Part shown: one piece after another, positions 1 to 9,283 of the stretch
How the letters are laid out: every line of letters begins with the position of its first letter
Numbering within the stretch: position 1 is the stretch's first letter
NCBI RefSeq assembly: GCF_900230225.1
Contig: NZ_OCNH01000003.1
Coordinates: 558,001-622,000, forward strand
Source: Spirosoma fluviale
GTDB lineage: Bacteria > Bacteroidota > Bacteroidia > Cytophagales > Spirosomataceae
DNA length: 64,000 bases
Direction of reading: 5' to 3'
Notes under the pieces: generated by a model
Told to the model about the DNA's origin: nothing
Databases searched by the model: none
What the model saw: the letters and a program-made list of their open reading frames with translations, nothing else
Made by a program: the position numbers and the translations under genes

Positions 1-1
1 G

Positions 2-79
2 TACGCCCTGCTGTTCGTCGGCATCAATTTTATCCCGGCTTATGCGCTGTACCGGCGACAGATTTTTATAAAACTTTGA
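2..79 (+). CDS. C-terminal end of a polytopic membrane protein, probably DUF5009/acyltransferase-like (partial)
   Basis: An open frame enters from the left edge and stops at a TGA at 77-79. The 25 visible residues are hydrophobic and end in a short basic tail (YRRQIFIKL). This ending closely resembles that of the complete DUF5009-type protein at 14940-16085, which ends in YKKKVFLRV after a last membrane helix. A heparan-N-acetyltransferase-like (DUF5009/DUF1624) membrane acyltransferase is therefore the best guess. The next gene starts 90 bp downstream on the same strand, so the two could be cotranscribed. Only the last helix is in the window, so the family call is tentative. Confidence 0.45.
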   Translation, partial: YALLFVGINFIPAYALYRRQIFIKL

Positions 80-169
80 GCCTGTGTAGGGTAGGGGCTA
101 ACCCCAATTTTCCTTACCCCTCAAAACGACCCTGATCCGAACCCTTGCCTGACACCTTCGTAGTATTCC

Positions 170-1759
170 ATGAAAAATCTGCCCATTTTTGATCTTGCCG
201 TTATTGCCGCCTACCTCGTTGCGATGGTGCTGGTTGGCGTTTACTTCTCCCGGAAAAACAAAAACGCCGACCAGTTTACTAAAGCGTCGGGACTCATTCC
301 GGGCTGGGCGACCGGCTTGTCCATCTACGCGACGTTTCTGAGCAGTAACACCTTTCTGGGTGTGCCGGGGAAAGCCTTCGGCGGTAACTGGAATTCCTTC
401 GTTTTTAGTCTATCCATGCCCCTGGCGGCTTACATGGCGTCCCGCTTTTTTGTGCCGTTCTACCGGCAAACGGGCGAAATATCGGCCTACACCCACCTCG
501 AACACCGTTTCGGGCCGTGGGCCAGAACCTACGCCGTGGTCTGTTTTCTGCTCACGCAACTGGCCCGGATGGGCTCGATCTTTCTCGGTATTGCTCTGAG
601 CTTGCAGGCGCTGACGGGCTTTTCCATGCAGATGATCATGGTCGTGATGGGCGTTTGCATCATCATTTATACCGTGCTGGGCGGCATGGAGGCCGTTATC
701 TGGACGGAGGTGGTGCAGGCTGTCGTTAAAACCTTTGGCGCGTTGCTGATTCTGTACCTGATCGTGCAGGCCATGCCGGGGGGCGTTACCAGTATTGTCG
801 ACATTGGGGCCACGCACGACAAATTCAGCCTGGGTACGTTCTCGCCCGATTTCTCCCAATCCTCGTTCTGGGTGGTGCTGCTCTATGGGTTCTTTATCAA
901 CCTCAATAATTTCGGGATGGACCAGAATTACATCCAGCGCTACCACACTACGGCATCGGCCAAAGAAGCGTCCAAGTCGCTCTGGCTTTGCGTATGGCTG
1001 TATGTTCCGGCCTCGCTGCTCTTTTTCGTGATCGGCTCCTGCCTGTTCGCTTACTACCAGGTTCACCCCGAATTCATCGACGCCATCAAGCAAAAAGTAG
1101 CGCTGGACCGGTTACCCGCTACGGCATCGGCGGCTGAGGTAGCGCGGTTGGTAACTTCCCTGCAACCCGCCGACTATGGCGATAAAGTGATGCCGCATTT
1201 CATGGTGACCAACGTGCCGCCGGGCCTGATGGGCCTGATCATTTCGGCCATTCTGTCGGCGGCCATGAGTACCATCAGCTCGGGCATGAACGCATCGGCA
1301 ACGGTCTTCACCGAAGACATTTACAAGCGGTACTTCAACCCCAATCCCAGCCCGAAGAAACTACTGGCGCTACTGCATCTGTCTACGGTTGTGGTGGGGG
1401 TAATGGGGCTGGCTGCGGGGCTGGCTATGATCGGGGTGAAGAGTATTCTGGATGCCTGGTGGACGCTTTCAGGTATCTTTGCGGCCGGTATGCTGGGGTT
1501 GTTTCTGCTGGGTCTGATCAGTCGGCGAACGACCAGCCACGAAGCGCTGACAGCCACGGCTATCGGTGTGCTGGTCATTCTCTGGATGACTTTCTCCGGC
1601 AACCTCCCCGACGAGTATGGTTACCTCCGGAATCCGCTGCACAGCAACATGATTATCGTGGTGGGCACGCTCACCATTTTCCTGATCGGGGTACTCCTGA
1701 CAAAACTAAAAAATGGCCGTTCGACGCCCAGCGAACAGACGGCCGCTATGGCTAAATGA
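170..1759 (+). CDS. Sodium:solute symporter (SSS/SLC5 family)
   Basis: A 529-residue integral membrane transporter with about 13 hydrophobic segments along its whole length, which is the usual SSS size. Family features are visible: an N-terminal helix followed by a KNKNADQF-type segment near residues 30-40, the glycine- and serine-rich stretch ATFLSSNTFLGVPG near 60-75, and a helix with AAMSTISSGMNASATVFTEDIYKRY near 365-390, typical of the TM8 sodium-site region. It should import an organic solute with Na+. Its stop overlaps the start of the aldolase gene (ATGA at 1756-1759), so the two are translationally coupled. The substrate is then probably an acidic sugar or keto-acid precursor. Sialate-type SLC5 carriers sit next to NanA in other bacteria, but the exact substrate cannot be assigned. 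Confidence 0.9.
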   Translation: MKNLPIFDLAVIAAYLVAMVLVGVYFSRKNKNADQFTKASGLIPGWATGLSIYATFLSSNTFLGVPGKAFGGNWNSFVFSLSMPLAAYMASRFFVPFYRQTGEISAYTHLEHRFGPWARTYAVVCFLLTQLARMGSIFLGIALSLQALTGFSMQMIMVVMGVCIIIYTVLGGMEAVIWTEVVQAVVKTFGALLILYLIVQAMPGGVTSIVDIGATHDKFSLGTFSPDFSQSSFWVVLLYGFFINLNNFGMDQNYIQRYHTTASAKEASKSLWLCVWLYVPASLLFFVIGSCLFAYYQVHPEFIDAIKQKVALDRLPATASAAEVARLVTSLQPADYGDKVMPHFMVTNVPPGLMGLIISAILSAAMSTISSGMNASATVFTEDIYKRYFNPNPSPKKLLALLHLSTVVVGVMGLAAGLAMIGVKSILDAWWTLSGIFAAGMLGLFLLGLISRRTTSHEALTATAIGVLVILWMTFSGNLPDEYGYLRNPLHSNMIIVVGTLTIFLIGVLLTKLKNGRSTPSEQTAAMAK

Positions 1760-2682
1760 TTGACATGAAAACAGCGACTAAAGGCTTTATTCCCGTAATG
1801 CTCACGCCCTTCACCGATTCGGGGGCCATTGATTTCGACGCCCTGACGCGGCTTACTGAATTTTACCTGGAAGCCGGAGCGGCCGGTATGTTTGCCAACT
1901 GCCTGTCGAGTGAGATGTTCGAACTGAGCGAATCCGAGCGGCTTCAGCTCATCCGTCACGTCATTAAAGTGGTGAACGGGGCAGTGCCGGTCGTGGCCAC
2001 AGGCACCTTTGGCGGGCCGATTGACCAACAGGCCGATTTTGTGAAACAGGTACACGACACCGGCACCGATGCCGTCATTCTGATAACGGGTTTACTGGCC
2101 GACGAAACGGATTCGGAAGCGGTGTTCAACGAGCACGTTTTTCAGTTGCTGGACCGTACGGAAACTATTCCGGTCGGGTTTTACGAATGCCCGGTTCCCT
2201 ACAAACGCCTGATTTCTCCCGAGAATCTCAAGCTGTTTGTGGACACCAGCCGGGTCATTTACCACAAGGATACCTGCCTCGATATTCACCAGATCGAAGA
2301 GAAACTACGGCTGGCTTCCCGCCCTGGCTTTGGCCTGTACGATGCTTACATGGCCCATGCCGTCGCGTCGCTGAAGGCCGGTTCGGCGGGGCTATCGTGC
2401 ATTCAGGGCAACTACTTCCCTGAGCTGATCGTCTGGCTTTGTGAGCATTACGACGACGCCGATCAGCCCGAAAAAGTAGCCCGCGTGCAGCAGTTTCTGA
2501 TCGACAAGATGGATGTGATACACCATGTGTACCCCATCACATCGAAGTATTTTTTGCAGCAGCGCGGGCTCAACCTTACCACGTTTACCCGCCGGGAAGT
2601 AGGCACGTTTACCCCGGAAATTGCCCGGCAGATCGACGGCCTGCTGGCCGACTATACCCGGTTACAGGAGGAGTTGGCCTAA
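1756..2682 (+). CDS. Dihydrodipicolinate synthase / N-acetylneuraminate lyase family aldolase
   Basis: A 308-residue class I aldolase of the DapA/NanA superfamily, a cytoplasmic TIM barrel that makes or breaks a C-C bond next to pyruvate. The Schiff-base lysine is K171 in YHKDT, and Y143 in GFYECPVPY is a candidate catalytic tyrosine. The N-terminal FIPVMLTPF strand is typical. The GxxGE loop common in true DapA and NanA is replaced by a CLSSEMFEL segment near 49-57, so the substrate is probably neither aspartate semialdehyde nor sialate itself. The ATG at 1756 overlaps the symporter stop; a second ATG at 1765 (MKTATKGF) is equally plausible. Coupling to the transporter suggests catabolism of an imported 2-keto-3-deoxy-type acid. 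Confidence 0.85.
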   Translation: MIDMKTATKGFIPVMLTPFTDSGAIDFDALTRLTEFYLEAGAAGMFANCLSSEMFELSESERLQLIRHVIKVVNGAVPVVATGTFGGPIDQQADFVKQVHDTGTDAVILITGLLADETDSEAVFNEHVFQLLDRTETIPVGFYECPVPYKRLISPENLKLFVDTSRVIYHKDTCLDIHQIEEKLRLASRPGFGLYDAYMAHAVASLKAGSAGLSCIQGNYFPELIVWLCEHYDDADQPEKVARVQQFLIDKMDVIHHVYPITSKYFLQQRGLNLTTFTRREVGTFTPEIARQIDGLLADYTRLQEELA

Positions 2683-2688
2683 GCCGAC

Positions 2689-4143
2689 CTACTCCCAGCC
2701 ACCACCCAGCGCCCGGTACAGATCGGTGAGCGACAGGAACTGCGACTGCTTCGTGTTGATGAGGGCCAGTTCCGCTTCCAGCACCGAGCGCTGGGCCGTG
2801 ATGACTTCCAGATACGAGGCATAGCCGCTGGAAAAAAGGTCGTTCGACGTGGCAACGGCATTTTCGAGCACATCGACTTCCTGCTCCTGTAGGTCAACCA
2901 CGGAGCGGAAGTTTTCGACGCCCCGCAGGCTGGTAATGACTTCGCCGAAGCCGGTTACGATGGTTTGCTGGTAGCGGTAAAAGGCCTCCCGGCTCTGGGC
3001 TTCGGATTGCCGGAAGTTGGCTTTCACGAAACGGCGGTTAATGACCGGACCAGCCAGACCACCCAGTATACCCGTCGCAATGGACGCCGGATCGAACAGC
3101 GATGCGGCCCGGAAAGAGTTCAGTCCCACATAGGCCGACAGGTTCAGGCTGGGCAGAAATTCCGCCCGCACGGCTTCAACGTCGATATTGGCGGCTGCCA
3201 GTTCGAGTTCAGCCTGCCGGATATCGGGTCGTCGGGTAAGCATCCGGGCGGGCAGGCCCGTGAGCATCTGGCCGGGGAGTTCCCGTTCCTGAAGCGACTT
3301 GCCCCGAACGACGGGTTGCGGATACCGGCCCAGCAATCGGTTCAACTGGTTTTCGGCGTCGACAATCTGCTGCTGAATCTGTTTTTGCCGACTGCGGGTG
3401 TTTAGAAGCTGGGCCGCAAACTGCTGAACGGCCAACTCCGTAACCCGACCGGCCTGTTTCTGAATCCGGACCAGATCGAGAGCCCGTTGCTGAAGGGAAA
3501 TGTTCTTTTGAAGAATCTCCTGTTCGCCGTCCAGCGCCAGCAACGAATAATAGTAGCGGGCCACTTCGGCAACGAGGGACGTTATAACCGCGTGACGCCC
3601 TTTTTCGGACGCCAGAAGCCGGACGTACGCGGCCTTTTTGCGATTACGGAGCTTGCCCCAGATGTCAATTTCCCAGGTAGAGCGGGCACCCAGAAAATAG
3701 TCGGGAGTGGGGTTGGGGATTACCAGATTGCCCCGGATGTTTTCCGATAGGTTCGTGTCGAAGTTACCCACACCATTTAGGGTGGTTTGCCCGTACCGGT
3801 CCAGCCCCGCCGACCCCACCGCGTTTACCTGCGGAGCCAGGAACCCCCGGCTGTAGTCGAAGGAGGCTCTTGCCATCTCGATCCGCTGGGTGGCAATGCG
3901 TAAATCCAGATTACCGGCCAGTGCTGTGTCGATGAGCTGCACCAGATTCGGGTCGTCGAAGAACTGCCGCCAGTTCTGGCTGGCAATCCCGACGGAATCC
4001 GTACTGCCCACGAACGAAACGGGTGTTTGCCGGGCCTTGGGCGGTTGCATGAGTCGGGGCACCTGACAGCCGCTTAACAGTAGCAGGCCCGCAATTAAAT
4101 AAACACTGATTCGGGTTAAGTTAGGGATGAATGGCTGTTCCAT
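2689..4143 (-). CDS. RND efflux outer-membrane channel lipoprotein (NodT/OprM family)
   Basis: About 484 residues from the chosen ATG at 4143. The frame stays open to 4182, but the later start places a signal peptide with a lipobox (LLLLSGC) directly at the N-terminus. Two OEP repeats follow, with long heptad-rich helices near 60-260 and 280-480. ARTFDYSRGFLAP-like and RRPDIRQAELELAAANIDV segments are typical of TolC-like channels. It should form the trimeric outer-membrane duct of the pump encoded just upstream. Its start lies inside the end of the pump gene (23 bp overlap), so it is the last gene of a three-gene operon. It ends 6 bp from the convergent aldolase stop, with no obvious terminator between. 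Confidence 0.93.
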   Translation of the reverse strand: MEQPFIPNLTRISVYLIAGLLLLSGCQVPRLMQPPKARQTPVSFVGSTDSVGIASQNWRQFFDDPNLVQLIDTALAGNLDLRIATQRIEMARASFDYSRGFLAPQVNAVGSAGLDRYGQTTLNGVGNFDTNLSENIRGNLVIPNPTPDYFLGARSTWEIDIWGKLRNRKKAAYVRLLASEKGRHAVITSLVAEVARYYYSLLALDGEQEILQKNISLQQRALDLVRIQKQAGRVTELAVQQFAAQLLNTRSRQKQIQQQIVDAENQLNRLLGRYPQPVVRGKSLQERELPGQMLTGLPARMLTRRPDIRQAELELAAANIDVEAVRAEFLPSLNLSAYVGLNSFRAASLFDPASIATGILGGLAGPVINRRFVKANFRQSEAQSREAFYRYQQTIVTGFGEVITSLRGVENFRSVVDLQEQEVDVLENAVATSNDLFSSGYASYLEVITAQRSVLEAELALINTKQSQFLSLTDLYRALGGGWE

Positions 4144-7100
4144 TAACGTGAGATTGGGTGGATACGGGAATGACATCCGCATGGGTTTGCTTGGGGTGAT
4201 GGGTAGTCGGCTTATTGTCTTCCGTAGGTTTGGACGCGAACCGTTCGGCGAGTTTGGCGAAGATGACGTACAGCCCCGGTATGATTATCAGTCCGAAAAT
4301 AGTGCCGGTAAACATACCGCCAGCCGCTGCCGTACCGATGGAGCGGTTACCCAGGGCACCGGCACCGGACGCCATACAGAGCGGAATCAGACCGGCGATG
4401 AAGGCGAACGACGTCATCAGAATAGGGCGCAGACGCGATACGGCCCCCTCCAGCGCGGCCTCTATAATTGGCAGCCCTTCTTTCTGACGCTGGTTGGCGA
4501 ACTCCACGATCAGAATGGCGTTTTTGCCCAGCAGGCCAATGAGCATGACCAGCGATACCTGCGCGTAGATGTTGTTTTGCAGACCGGCCAGTTGCAGAAA
4601 GGCAAACGAGCCAAATATGCCCGTGGGTAAGGATAACAGTACCGGCAGGGGCAGGAGCAGGCTCTCGTACTGGGCCACCAGCAGCAGGTAGACGAACACC
4701 AGACAGATGGCGAAAATATACAGCGCCTGATCCCCCGACATCACTTCCTCCCGCGACATCCCCGACCATTCGTAGGCGAATCCTTTGGGAAGTTCTTTGG
4801 CGGCTACTTCCTCGATGGCCTTGATCACGTCGCCACTGCTGTAGCCGGGGGCGGCATCCCCGTTGATCATTGCCGACGTGTACATGTTGTAGCGGGTAAG
4901 CTGCTCCGGCCCGTACACCCGCTCCAGACTAACAAAGTTGGAGTAGGGCACCATTTCGCCCTGGTCGTTCTTGACGCGCATGTTCAGCACATCTTCAGGC
5001 TTGGTCCGGTAGCTGGGTGCCGCCTGTACCATCACTTTGTACATCTGCCCGAACCGGATGAAGTTCGACGCGTAGTAACTTCCCATCAGCGTTTGCAGGG
5101 TGCTCATGGCGTTGTCGATGGACACCCCTTTCTGGGATGCTTTCTCCTGATCGACGTGCAGCATGTACTGCGGAAAGCTGGGGTCGAAACTGGTAAAGGC
5201 GTTCCCGATTTCGGGGCGTCGTTTCAGGGCGTCGATAAAGTCCTGCGCTACTTTCGCCGTTTTTATAAGGTCGTCGCTCCGGCCCTTGTCAAGCATCCGC
5301 AGTTCAAAGCCGCTTGAGTTACCGAAGCCCGGCACCGTAGGGGGAGGGAAAAACTGAATACTGGCGTCAGTCACGCCTTTTGTTTTTTCTTCCAGGGTAG
5401 CAATCAGCTCCTGCATCGACTCGTTTCGCTCTTCCCAGGGTTTGAGGTTGATCATGGCCATGCCGTAGGAAGACCCGGCCCCGTCGGTGAGCAGACTGAA
5501 TCCGGCCAGTGTCGAGACGTTTTCAACCGATTCCTCCTGAGAGGCAATCACTTCGATCGCGTCCAGCACTTTCTCGGTCCGGCTAACAGTGGCCCCTACG
5601 GGTGTGGTTACGTTTACGTACAGCATACCCTGGTCTTCGGTGGGGATGAAGCCCCCCGGCAGCACGGTGCTGATACCCCAGGTAGCTACCACGAACAGCA
5701 GCAGCAGCCCCCACGTAATGATTCCCCGACTCACCACCCGGCGGAGCAGGCCCTGATACCAGTTCGCCAGCGACTCATACCCCCGGTTGAATTTAACGAA
5801 GAACCGCCCCAGCAGCCCCGTCTTCTCGCCGTGCATGGGTCGGAGCAGAATAGCGCAAAGAGCGGGGGTGAGTGTGAGGGCGTTGACACCCGAAATGACA
5901 ATGGCAATCGCCAGTGTGAGCGAGAACTGCCGGTAGAAAATTCCCACCGGCCCCGACATAAACGCGACCGGCACAAATACCGCCGACATCACCAGTGTAA
6001 TAGCCACAATGGCCCCGGCAATGTCGCCCATGGCGGCAAAGGTGGCGGCTCGCGGTGCCAGGCCCTCTTCTTCCATTTTGGCGTGAACGGCCTCCACCAC
6101 CACAATGGCATTATCGACCACAATACCGATGGCCAGCACCAGCGCGAACAGGGTAAGCAGGTTGATGGAAAAGTCAATGGCACTCATGAAGGCAAACGTA
6201 CCGATCAGGGCCACCGGTACCGCCAGGGCACAAATGAGCGTTGAGCGCCAGTCCTGCAAAAAGAGAAAGACAATGATGAACACCAGTATGAAGGCTTCGA
6301 TCAGGGTGCGGATTACCTCGTGGATGGACGCATCCAGAAAACGGGATACGTCATAGGCGTAATTGTAGGTCATACCGGTTGGAAACGACGTTTCCTTCAA
6401 CTCGGCCATGCGCGTTTTCACGTTGGCAATCACGTCGCTGGCGTTGGAGCCGGGCCGTTGCTTGAGCATGATAGCCGCCGAGGGACGCCCGTCGTTTTTG
6501 GATAAAACACCGTAACTGAGGGAGCCGAATTCGACATCGGCCACGTCTTTCAGGCGAAGCAGTGAGCCGTCGGCGTTGGCCCGCAGCACAATATTTTCGT
6601 ACTGGGCCGGTTCGAAGAACTTACCCGTATAGCGGAGTACGTACTGTAATTCCTGCTGTGCCTGGTCGGCACTTTCGCCCGCTTTGCCGGGGGCGGCTTC
6701 CACGTTCTGCTTCCGGATACCGGCAATGACCTCGTCGGCCGAAATGTCGTAGGCCGTCATGCGGTCGGGTTTGAGCCACACCCGCATGGAGTAATCCCGG
6801 TTGCCCATGATAGCGGCAAAGCCCACGCCGTCGATGCGTTTGAGTTCGGCCAGCACGTTGATATCGGCGAAGTTGTAGATGAATTTCTCATCTACCTTCG
6901 GGTCGTCGCTCACAATATTGAGGTACAGCAGCATACTGTTCACCTCTTTTTCGGTCACGACCCCGGCCTTTATCACCTCTTCGGGTAGTTCGTCCATGAC
7001 GGTTGTTACGCGGTTCTGCACGTTGACGGCCGCCAGGTCGGGGTCCGTCCCGACCTTGAAAAATACCTGAATCAGGGTGGAACCGTCATTCCCCGAAATA

Positions 7101-7339
7101 GAGGTCATGTACGTCATGTTGGGCACTCCGTTGATGGCGCGTTCGAGGGGCGTGGCTACCGCCTTGACGCACACGTCGGCGCTGGCTCCGGTGTATTTGG
7201 TCGTTACCGTTACGGACGGGGGAACGATGTCGGGAAACTGCGTTACGGGCAGACCAGTGAGGGCCAGTACGCCCAGCAGCACGATCAGTACCGAAATGAC
7301 CGTTGAGAGTAAAGGCCGTTTAATGAAGGTATTAAACAT
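4121..7339 (-). CDS. RND multidrug efflux pump, HAE1/AcrB family permease
   Basis: A 1072-residue inner-membrane proton antiporter of normal length for the AcrB/MexB group. It starts with the usual short cytoplasmic segment MFNTFIKRP and TM1, and has two large periplasmic porter loops (about 40-335 and 560-870). Two blocks of six membrane helices carry the proton-relay residues: Asp in GIVVDNAIVVVEA of TM4 and Lys in GLLGKNAILIVEFA of TM10. The final 40 residues are a hydrophilic, Thr- and His-rich tail outside the family core. It lies between the fusion-protein gene (54 bp gap) and the channel gene (overlap), which gives a complete tripartite exporter. Its substrates cannot be predicted from sequence. 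Confidence 0.96.
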   Translation of the reverse strand: MFNTFIKRPLLSTVISVLIVLLGVLALTGLPVTQFPDIVPPSVTVTTKYTGASADVCVKAVATPLERAINGVPNMTYMTSISGNDGSTLIQVFFKVGTDPDLAAVNVQNRVTTVMDELPEEVIKAGVVTEKEVNSMLLYLNIVSDDPKVDEKFIYNFADINVLAELKRIDGVGFAAIMGNRDYSMRVWLKPDRMTAYDISADEVIAGIRKQNVEAAPGKAGESADQAQQELQYVLRYTGKFFEPAQYENIVLRANADGSLLRLKDVADVEFGSLSYGVLSKNDGRPSAAIMLKQRPGSNASDVIANVKTRMAELKETSFPTGMTYNYAYDVSRFLDASIHEVIRTLIEAFILVFIIVFLFLQDWRSTLICALAVPVALIGTFAFMSAIDFSINLLTLFALVLAIGIVVDNAIVVVEAVHAKMEEEGLAPRAATFAAMGDIAGAIVAITLVMSAVFVPVAFMSGPVGIFYRQFSLTLAIAIVISGVNALTLTPALCAILLRPMHGEKTGLLGRFFVKFNRGYESLANWYQGLLRRVVSRGIITWGLLLLFVVATWGISTVLPGGFIPTEDQGMLYVNVTTPVGATVSRTEKVLDAIEVIASQEESVENVSTLAGFSLLTDGAGSSYGMAMINLKPWEERNESMQELIATLEEKTKGVTDASIQFFPPPTVPGFGNSSGFELRMLDKGRSDDLIKTAKVAQDFIDALKRRPEIGNAFTSFDPSFPQYMLHVDQEKASQKGVSIDNAMSTLQTLMGSYYASNFIRFGQMYKVMVQAAPSYRTKPEDVLNMRVKNDQGEMVPYSNFVSLERVYGPEQLTRYNMYTSAMINGDAAPGYSSGDVIKAIEEVAAKELPKGFAYEWSGMSREEVMSGDQALYIFAICLVFVYLLLVAQYESLLLPLPVLLSLPTGIFGSFAFLQLAGLQNNIYAQVSLVMLIGLLGKNAILIVEFANQRQKEGLPIIEAALEGAVSRLRPILMTSFAFIAGLIPLCMASGAGALGNRSIGTAAAGGMFTGTIFGLIIIPGLYVIFAKLAERFASKPTEDNKPTTHHPKQTHADVIPVSTQSHVNGTAIHP

Positions 7340-7393
7340 AGTTGAGGCTATCTATAAAGCGAAAAAACGGGTAAAGACTGGCGCAGTCCTTCG

Positions 7394-8530
7394 TTAGCGG
7401 GCAGTGGCATAGAGTGCTTGTAAGCTACTGGTAGCCAAAGGTTTGGGTGTAATGGTCATCCCGTCTTTCAAACTCTGAATACCTTCGTAGACAATGCGGT
7501 CGCCTGCTTTCAGCCCCGATTGAACGATGTAGAACTGATCGACCCGGCTGCTGGGCACAAAACTTCTGCTTCTGACTTTATTGCTGGCATCGACTACGTA
7601 AACGAAGTTCTTGTCCTGCACTTCAAAAACGGCTTTCTGTGGTACCAGAATGGCATCGTCTACGTCGTTGCTCATCCGGATCTTGCCCGTAGCGCCATGC
7701 CGCAGCAATTGTTTGGGGTTGGGGAACGTAGCCCGGAAGGCGATGGTGCCGGAGTTACCTTCGAAGACCGTCTCGGTCGTTTCAATCTTGCCTTTCTGGG
7801 GATAAACAGAGTCGTCGGCCAGGAGCAGTTCCACTTCGCGGGTGGTCGTTTTGTTGGGGTCCTGCCGTTTTTTGACGAAGGCCAGGTACTCTTTTTCCGA
7901 CACGTTGAAGTACGCGTACATCTGGCGGAGGTCGGAAATGCTGGTGAGCAGCGCCCCCTGTTCGATCAAACTGCCGCGTTTGAACGGTATCCGGTTGATC
8001 ACCCCATCGAACGGTGCCCGGATGCTGGTTAGGGACAGGTGGAAGCGGGCCTTATCCAACGCGGCTTTGGCCCCGTCGATGGACGCTTTGGCCGTTTCCA
8101 TCTTGGCGCGGGCGAGTTTGGATTCGGAAGGAGAGATGATCTTTTTTTCCACCAGCAGCTTCACCCGCTCCATTTCTACCTCCGCCGATTGTGCTTCCGC
8201 GCTGGCACTTTCGAGGTTAGCCACTGCCCTGGCCACTTCAACCTGGTATTCGGTTCCGTTGAGTTGAAAGAGGAGTTGACCTTTATGGACGGGCTGGCCT
8301 TCGTCCACCAGAATATTATCCAGATAACCGGCCACTCGTGCCCGAACTTCCACATTCTGAACGGCTTCCAGTTCACTGGCGTAGTCGCGGTCGAGGGTGG
8401 CTTCCTGTTTGCTGAGCTGAATAGTGGGGAGCGCCGGGGCTGATTCTTCCTGTTTTTGTTCACTTTTTGCTGAACAGCCGGTTAGCAGAACGCCGGTCAA
8501 TAGGGCTAGTATGCCTGAATAATGACGCAT
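7394..8530 (-). CDS. RND efflux periplasmic adaptor (membrane fusion protein), lipoprotein
   Basis: A 378-residue adaptor of the HlyD/AcrA family. A signal peptide with lipobox LLTGCSAK at residues 15-22 predicts inner-membrane lipid anchoring. A lipoyl-type half-motif (ARVAGYLDNILVDEGQPVHKGQLLF) sits near 64-88. An alpha-hairpin (about 95-160) and the second lipoyl half (SIRAPFDGVINRIPFKRGSLIEQG) near 172-195 follow, then the beta-barrel and membrane-proximal domains. It joins the pump to the outer-membrane channel. It is the first gene of the minus-strand efflux operon. The promoter must lie in 8531-8700, but no regulator gene is adjacent. Confidence 0.94.
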   Translation of the reverse strand: MRHYSGILALLTGVLLTGCSAKSEQKQEESAPALPTIQLSKQEATLDRDYASELEAVQNVEVRARVAGYLDNILVDEGQPVHKGQLLFQLNGTEYQVEVARAVANLESASAEAQSAEVEMERVKLLVEKKIISPSESKLARAKMETAKASIDGAKAALDKARFHLSLTSIRAPFDGVINRIPFKRGSLIEQGALLTSISDLRQMYAYFNVSEKEYLAFVKKRQDPNKTTTREVELLLADDSVYPQKGKIETTETVFEGNSGTIAFRATFPNPKQLLRHGATGKIRMSNDVDDAILVPQKAVFEVQDKNFVYVVDASNKVRSRSFVPSSRVDQFYIVQSGLKAGDRIVYEGIQSLKDGMTITPKPLATSSLQALYATAR

Positions 8531-8845
8531 AAAGAAAAGTTGATCTAAGAAGGGGTGTATTCGAGGTCAGCGACGGTCCACTTGCGGACGGGTACGCTGA
8601 ATCCGTCGGTAAGTAGGCACACCCAACTAAGGATCAGATTAGAAAAATATTAGAATTTCATTAGAGCGGTCTCGGGAGGTTGATTTTTGACTTGAAAAAG
8701 CACGGGTTCAGGATTGACCTTGCTGGATCTGGCGGGGAAATGAATCATGGCGTAAATCAACGACCTGTTTTGTAAAACCGGAAGTAGGCTTAACTTTTCC
8801 CGGTCTTTACGGCTTTTTCACCTTTTTGCGAATCGTAGTTTGTAG

Positions 8846-9043
8846 CGTAGCTATATCGCTATACAGGTAAGGGACTCCCTTGCAACGCTGATTGGTTTAC
8901 TGGTGATAGCTATTCTCTTTAACCCACTGTTTCCTGTTCATTTGCCTCAACAAACGTGGCGTATTACTGATTTGGTGACAGCTACCGCCTTTATTCGACT
9001 GGCATTCAAGCCTTCAAAAACGCGAAATCAGCGACAGTTTTAA
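8846..9043 (+). pseudogene. Remnant of a small membrane protein resembling the DUF6804 C-terminus
   Basis: This plus-strand open stretch has no start codon and is preceded by an in-frame TAG at 8843. It encodes a segment with IAILFNPLFPVHLPQQTW at about 8909-8962. That pattern (LFNP, P-H-L, then a Trp-containing helix) is what I recall of the end of DUF6804-type small membrane proteins. The preceding helix is present but the N-terminal half is gone. The reading ends in a short basic tail. Together with the thioredoxin-like fragment next to it, this suggests a decaying stretch. The family call comes from pattern memory only. Confidence 0.45.
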
Positions 9044-9101
9044 GCGTCTACTTTACATGATTGCACTTTTACAACAGGTTAGCGCTTGTTAATAGGGTAC
9101 G

Positions 9102-9270
9102 CTAGTTAATCATTTTAGATATCTGCTCAAGCGTTAAATCGCTACCTAAAATAACTCCTTCGGGCGATAATAAGAAGGTTTTAGGCAAGCCACCGATGTT
9201 ATAGACTTGGGCTGCCAGGCTCTTGAAGCCTTTAAAGTCACACACGTTCAACCAGGTAATTCCATCCTTT
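9102..9270 (-). pseudogene. C-terminal fragment of a thioredoxin-fold (TlpA/ResA-like) protein
   Basis: The minus-strand frame 9311-9102 encodes 69 residues. From about residue 16 the sequence resembles the last third of Bacteroidota TlpA/ResA-like thioredoxins: a W-x-x-V strand, AAQVYNIGGLPKTFLLSPEG with the conserved cis-proline site GLP, then a last strand and helix. The CxxC active site and the first 80-100 residues are absent, and the 5' part overlaps the start of the lipoprotein gene on the other strand. It cannot be a working oxidoreductase and is best read as a gene remnant. Confidence 0.6.
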
Positions 9271-9283
9271 AAGTAAAGTGTCA

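Noticed and set aside
410..1093. 227-codon antisense frame over the symporter
   Set aside because: The plus-strand frame is a full-length SSS transporter; the antisense product is His/Arg-rich and has no family features.
1756..2682. Naming the aldolase nanA or dapA
   Set aside because: It has the Schiff-base lysine but not the substrate-specific loops of either enzyme, and no other sialate or lysine gene is nearby.
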